8,916 bases of DNA, taken from positions 1 to 8,916 of the forward strand of contig SYAA01000204.1 of assembly GCA_005789055.1 (NCBI GenBank). Direction: 5' to 3'. This DNA is from Actinomycetota bacterium (GTDB taxonomy: Bacteria > Actinomycetota > Actinomycetes > Mycobacteriales > Mycobacteriaceae). Shown here one piece after another: positions 7,467 through 8,916 of the stretch; position 1 is the stretch's first letter, and every line of letters starts with the position of its first letter. Position numbers and translations under genes: made by a program. The notes under the pieces are model-generated. The model worked only from the letters and a program-made list of their open reading frames with translations. It was not told the DNA's origin and ran no database searches.

Positions 7467-8365
7467 TTAGCCGCCGCGTTGGTGACATCCGGCTTCAACG
7501 AGATGACTGGATTGGACGCTGCCGGGCCGGCGGGCGCCGGGATCGCGGGATCGGACACCGTCGGCACATCAAGGACGATTGGACCCACCGGGTGCGGAAC
7601 CGGTTGCGGTGTCACTTCCGGTACTGACACGATTGGCGGTTCGACCTGGGGCGCCGCGACCTCGGGCGTCGCGACCTCGGGCGTCGCGACCTCAGGCGTC
7701 GCGACCTGGGGTGTCGCGATCTGGGGTGTCGCGACCTGGGGAACTGTTACCTCAGGGGTTGTCAGCTCAGGGGCTGAGACCTGCGGAGCGGACGGCCCTT
7801 GCGAGGCTGGCGGAAGCGCGGGTGCAGCAGGCGCGGGGGTTGCGGCCGACGCGCCGGTGCGCACCGGTGCAGCCGCGGTATTAGTCGGGGCCGGCGCTAC
7901 CGGTCGGATCGGGCCGCCCTGATGTGCGGATTCGCCGTTCGGCTGGGAGATCACCGCGTTCTTGGCGGGCTGGATGACCGCCGGAGAGGTTGTGGGCGGC
8001 GTGATGTCCGCGTTGACGAACGCAACCAGCAGTCCACCGACGGCGGCTGCGGCGAAGCCCGCAACAATCCCACCCAACAGTACCGAGCTGCTATACCGGG
8101 GTGCGGAAACCGATCCGGCGGCGTCCGCGGCGCAGTGCACCGTTTGGCGTGAGTCCGCCTCCGACACGGTGAACTCCTCGCCGACATACGGCAGGTACTC
8201 GCCGACGAAGTCGTCCTCCTGTGACCAGGCGAGGGCCCTGAAGGTGGCCGACTGCGATTCGTCGTCGCGGCTCGTGGTCCAAGCGGTGGGGATCCGACCG
8301 GTGAGGGGCTCATGTGCTGCGGTGCGGATTGCGGCCGTTTCGCGTGGGAGGGAAATGCTCGTCAT
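7436..8365 (-). CDS. Single-pass membrane protein with a Pro/Thr/Ala/Val-rich repeat outer domain, function unknown
   Basis: I do not recognise this 309-residue protein. Residues 1-90 are polar and acidic, rich in DD/EE (SQEDDFVGEYLPYVGEEF), and lie before any membrane segment, so they are probably cytoplasmic. A single hydrophobic helix spans about 93-117 (VLLGGIVAGFAAAAVGGLLV). The remaining 190 residues are Pro/Ala/Thr/Val rich with a pentapeptide repeat of type VATP(E/Q), a composition typical of extended segments that cross the cell wall. The likely topology is N-in, C-out. The frame is open upstream to 8479, but ATG at 8365 is preferred: it follows AAGGTGAA, and the upstream part is the conserved leader shared with the divergent gene. 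The C-terminus ends inside a 17-bp duplication. Confidence 0.8.
   Translation of the reverse strand: MTSISLPRETAAIRTAAHEPLTGRIPTAWTTSRDDESQSATFRALAWSQEDDFVGEYLPYVGEEFTVSEADSRQTVHCAADAAGSVSAPRYSSSVLLGGIVAGFAAAAVGGLLVAFVNADITPPTTSPAVIQPAKNAVISQPNGESAHQGGPIRPVAPAPTNTAAAPVRTGASAATPAPAAPALPPASQGPSAPQVSAPELTTPEVTVPQVATPQIATPQVATPEVATPEVATPEVAAPQVEPPIVSVPEVTPQPVPHPVGPIVLDVPTVSDPAIPAPAGPAASNPVISLKPDVTNAAANPPALNLLPR
7641..7790. repeat. 15-bp tandem repeat array (about 10 units) coding for VATP(E/Q)
   Basis: Units of 15 bases follow one another in register, for example GCGACCTCGGGCGTC at 7656 and 7671, then diverged units from 7686 to 7790. The first copies are identical or nearly so and the outer ones have decayed. 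The array stays in frame and encodes the Val-Ala-Thr-Pro-Glu/Gln repeats of the membrane protein. Unit number may vary between strains. Confidence 0.9.
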
Positions 8366-8463
8366 GGGGTTCACCTTCGCGTGGGCGCAGCCCCCGTTGG
8401 GCTGCTCTCGCAGGTAGGTGTAACCAGCCCGTGCCCGAAGCACGCTTTTTGGAAAATCTTTTC
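8366..8463 (-). promoter_or_regulatory. Conserved leader, copy A, upstream of the membrane-protein gene
   Basis: On the minus strand, from far to near the start codon, it has GAAAA-GA-TTTTC-C-AAAAAG (8463-8445), a TTCG-looped CGTGC/GCACG stem, and the box CACCTACCTG (8420-8411). A hairpin follows, GCAGCCC/GGGCTGC with a 5-base loop (8405-8387), then GAAGGTGAA before the ATG. By hand alignment about 70% of columns match copy B on the other strand. The ribosome-binding stretch AGGTGAACC can pair with GGTT-A-CACCT upstream (nine pairs, one bulged A), which would hide the start site. This pairing is my inference. Confidence 0.65.
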
Positions 8464-8551
8464 TCGTGCGTGCCGTCACCGGATGTTGCGGGCGCCGACG
8501 ATGGGTCTGAAACCCGCCCTGTTATGAGAAAACGGCTGTTCAGAGAGCTCC
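8464..8551. promoter_or_regulatory. Central part of the divergent intergenic region
   Basis: These 88 bases lie between the two homologous leaders and are not similar to each other in the two directions. They contain a GC-rich dyad, GCGGG (8488-8492) with CCCGC (8513-8517), and within it GGGT-ctgaa-ACCC. No convincing -35/-10 pair or small gene was found. Confidence 0.4.
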
Positions 8552-8652
8552 GAAAATCGTTTTCGGAAAAAGTGTGCGATAGCCGTGGTCTGGCTGCACC
8601 TACCTGTGAACGCAAGCCCACAGGGGGCTGCGAACACACGAAGGAGAAAATC
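8552..8652 (+). promoter_or_regulatory. Conserved leader, copy B, upstream of the secreted-protein gene
   Basis: This has the same order of parts as copy A: GAAAA-TCG-TTTTC-GG-AAAAAG-T-GTGC (8552-8577), the identical box CACCTACCTG (8597-8606), a hairpin, and GAAGGAGAA before the ATG. The hairpin is CGC-A-AGCCC with GGGCTGCG around ACAGG (8611-8632); the one indel against copy A falls on a bulged A in the stem. CCGAAAA-TCG-TTTTCGG (8550-8566) forms a perfect 7-bp-arm dyad that could be an operator or RNA stem. Confidence 0.65.
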
Positions 8653-8916
8653 ATGTCTACTACTTCTTTCCTCGCCAAACTGGGTGCAGCGGCCGCCTCT
8701 GTGGCGGCGCCGGCGATGTTGTTCCTCGGCGCGGGCACCGCCGAGGCGTTCGACATCGATCTCCCGCTCGCCGTTTGGGGCACTTCGGCACCCGGCGGCG
8801 TCAACGTTCATGTTCAGACCCCGGCCGATGGACTGAGCGGCTGGTGCACCTATAGCTCGTTTGTGCGGGGCAACCCGATCGGCAAACCCCTCCCGGCCAT
8901 CGATGTCCCGTTCTAC
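8653..8916 (+). CDS. Secreted protein of unknown function, N-terminal part (runs off the right edge)
   Basis: Eighty-eight codons are visible. The first 32 residues form a clear Sec signal peptide: a short N-region with one lysine (MSTTSFLAK), a hydrophobic Ala-rich core, and a likely signal-peptidase I cut after GTAEA, before FDIDLP. The mature part starts with short polar and glycine-rich segments, including TSAPGGVNVHVQTPADGLSG, then a single cysteine in WCTY, and GNPIGKPLP. I recognise no named family; it looks like a mycobacterial small secreted hypothetical. A strong ribosome-binding site, AAGGAG, lies in the conserved leader just upstream of the ATG. No in-frame stop is seen before the window ends. 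Confidence 0.85.
   Translation, partial: MSTTSFLAKLGAAAASVAAPAMLFLGAGTAEAFDIDLPLAVWGTSAPGGVNVHVQTPADGLSGWCTYSSFVRGNPIGKPLPAIDVPFY

Noticed and set aside
7641..7790. CRISPR-like array
   Set aside because: The 15-bp units are contiguous, without spacers, and in frame within a coding region.
8366..8479. N-terminal extension of the membrane protein, or a shared leader peptide (PxGGCxHxK in both leaders)
   Set aside because: The two leaders differ mainly at codon positions 1 and 2 and shift frame upstream of the hairpin, so conservation is at the DNA/RNA level. ATG at 8365 has its own ribosome-binding site.
8310..8804. A 164-codon minus-strand frame across the divergent intergenic region
   Set aside because: It overlaps two better genes and both leaders. 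Its similarity to an opposite frame comes from the inverted leader repeat, not from protein homology.

Overview
The window is high-GC DNA from a mycobacterium, most likely a non-tuberculous Mycobacterium/Mycolicibacterium. The gene order from pdtaS through a biotinyl-carrier protein, rshA, sigH and an SDR, then an SRAP protein, aroA and rsgA, matches the M. tuberculosis segment around Rv3220c-Rv3228 as I recall it. The proteins also read as close orthologues. No mobile element, tRNA, rRNA or CRISPR was found.

Left part (1-1775). On the minus strand lie the N-terminal 145 codons of the sensor kinase gene pdtaS, a 71-aa biotin/lipoyl-attachment protein, and the thiol-stress pair sigH-rshA, which overlap by one base and are probably translationally coupled. 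Between them, on the plus strand, is a 24-codon gene for ribosomal protein bL37, which is easily missed.

Middle (1776-5128). A plus-strand short-chain dehydrogenase gene diverges from sigH and looks leaderless: TAATAT sits eight bases before its ATG, with no ribosome-binding site. It converges on an aldehyde dehydrogenase gene. That gene follows an SRAP (YedK/HMCES-type) abasic-site-sensor gene on the minus strand. The aldehyde dehydrogenase is not at this position in M. tuberculosis as I recall it, so this slot is variable.

Right part (5172-8916). aroA (shikimate pathway) and rsgA (30S-maturation GTPase) overlap by four bases on the plus strand, and rsgA starts with TTG. They converge on a gene for a single-pass membrane protein with a Pro/Thr/Ala/Val-rich outer domain built on a 15-bp tandem repeat. 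A divergent 287-bp intergenic region then leads to the start of a secreted-protein gene that leaves the window.

The most unusual signal is in that last intergenic region. The two divergent, otherwise unrelated genes carry homologous leaders of about 100 bp as inverted copies. Both end at the start codons and both share an AT-rich dyad cluster, a CACCTACCTG box and a hairpin next to the ribosome-binding site. This looks like a duplicated cis-regulatory leader that I do not recognise.
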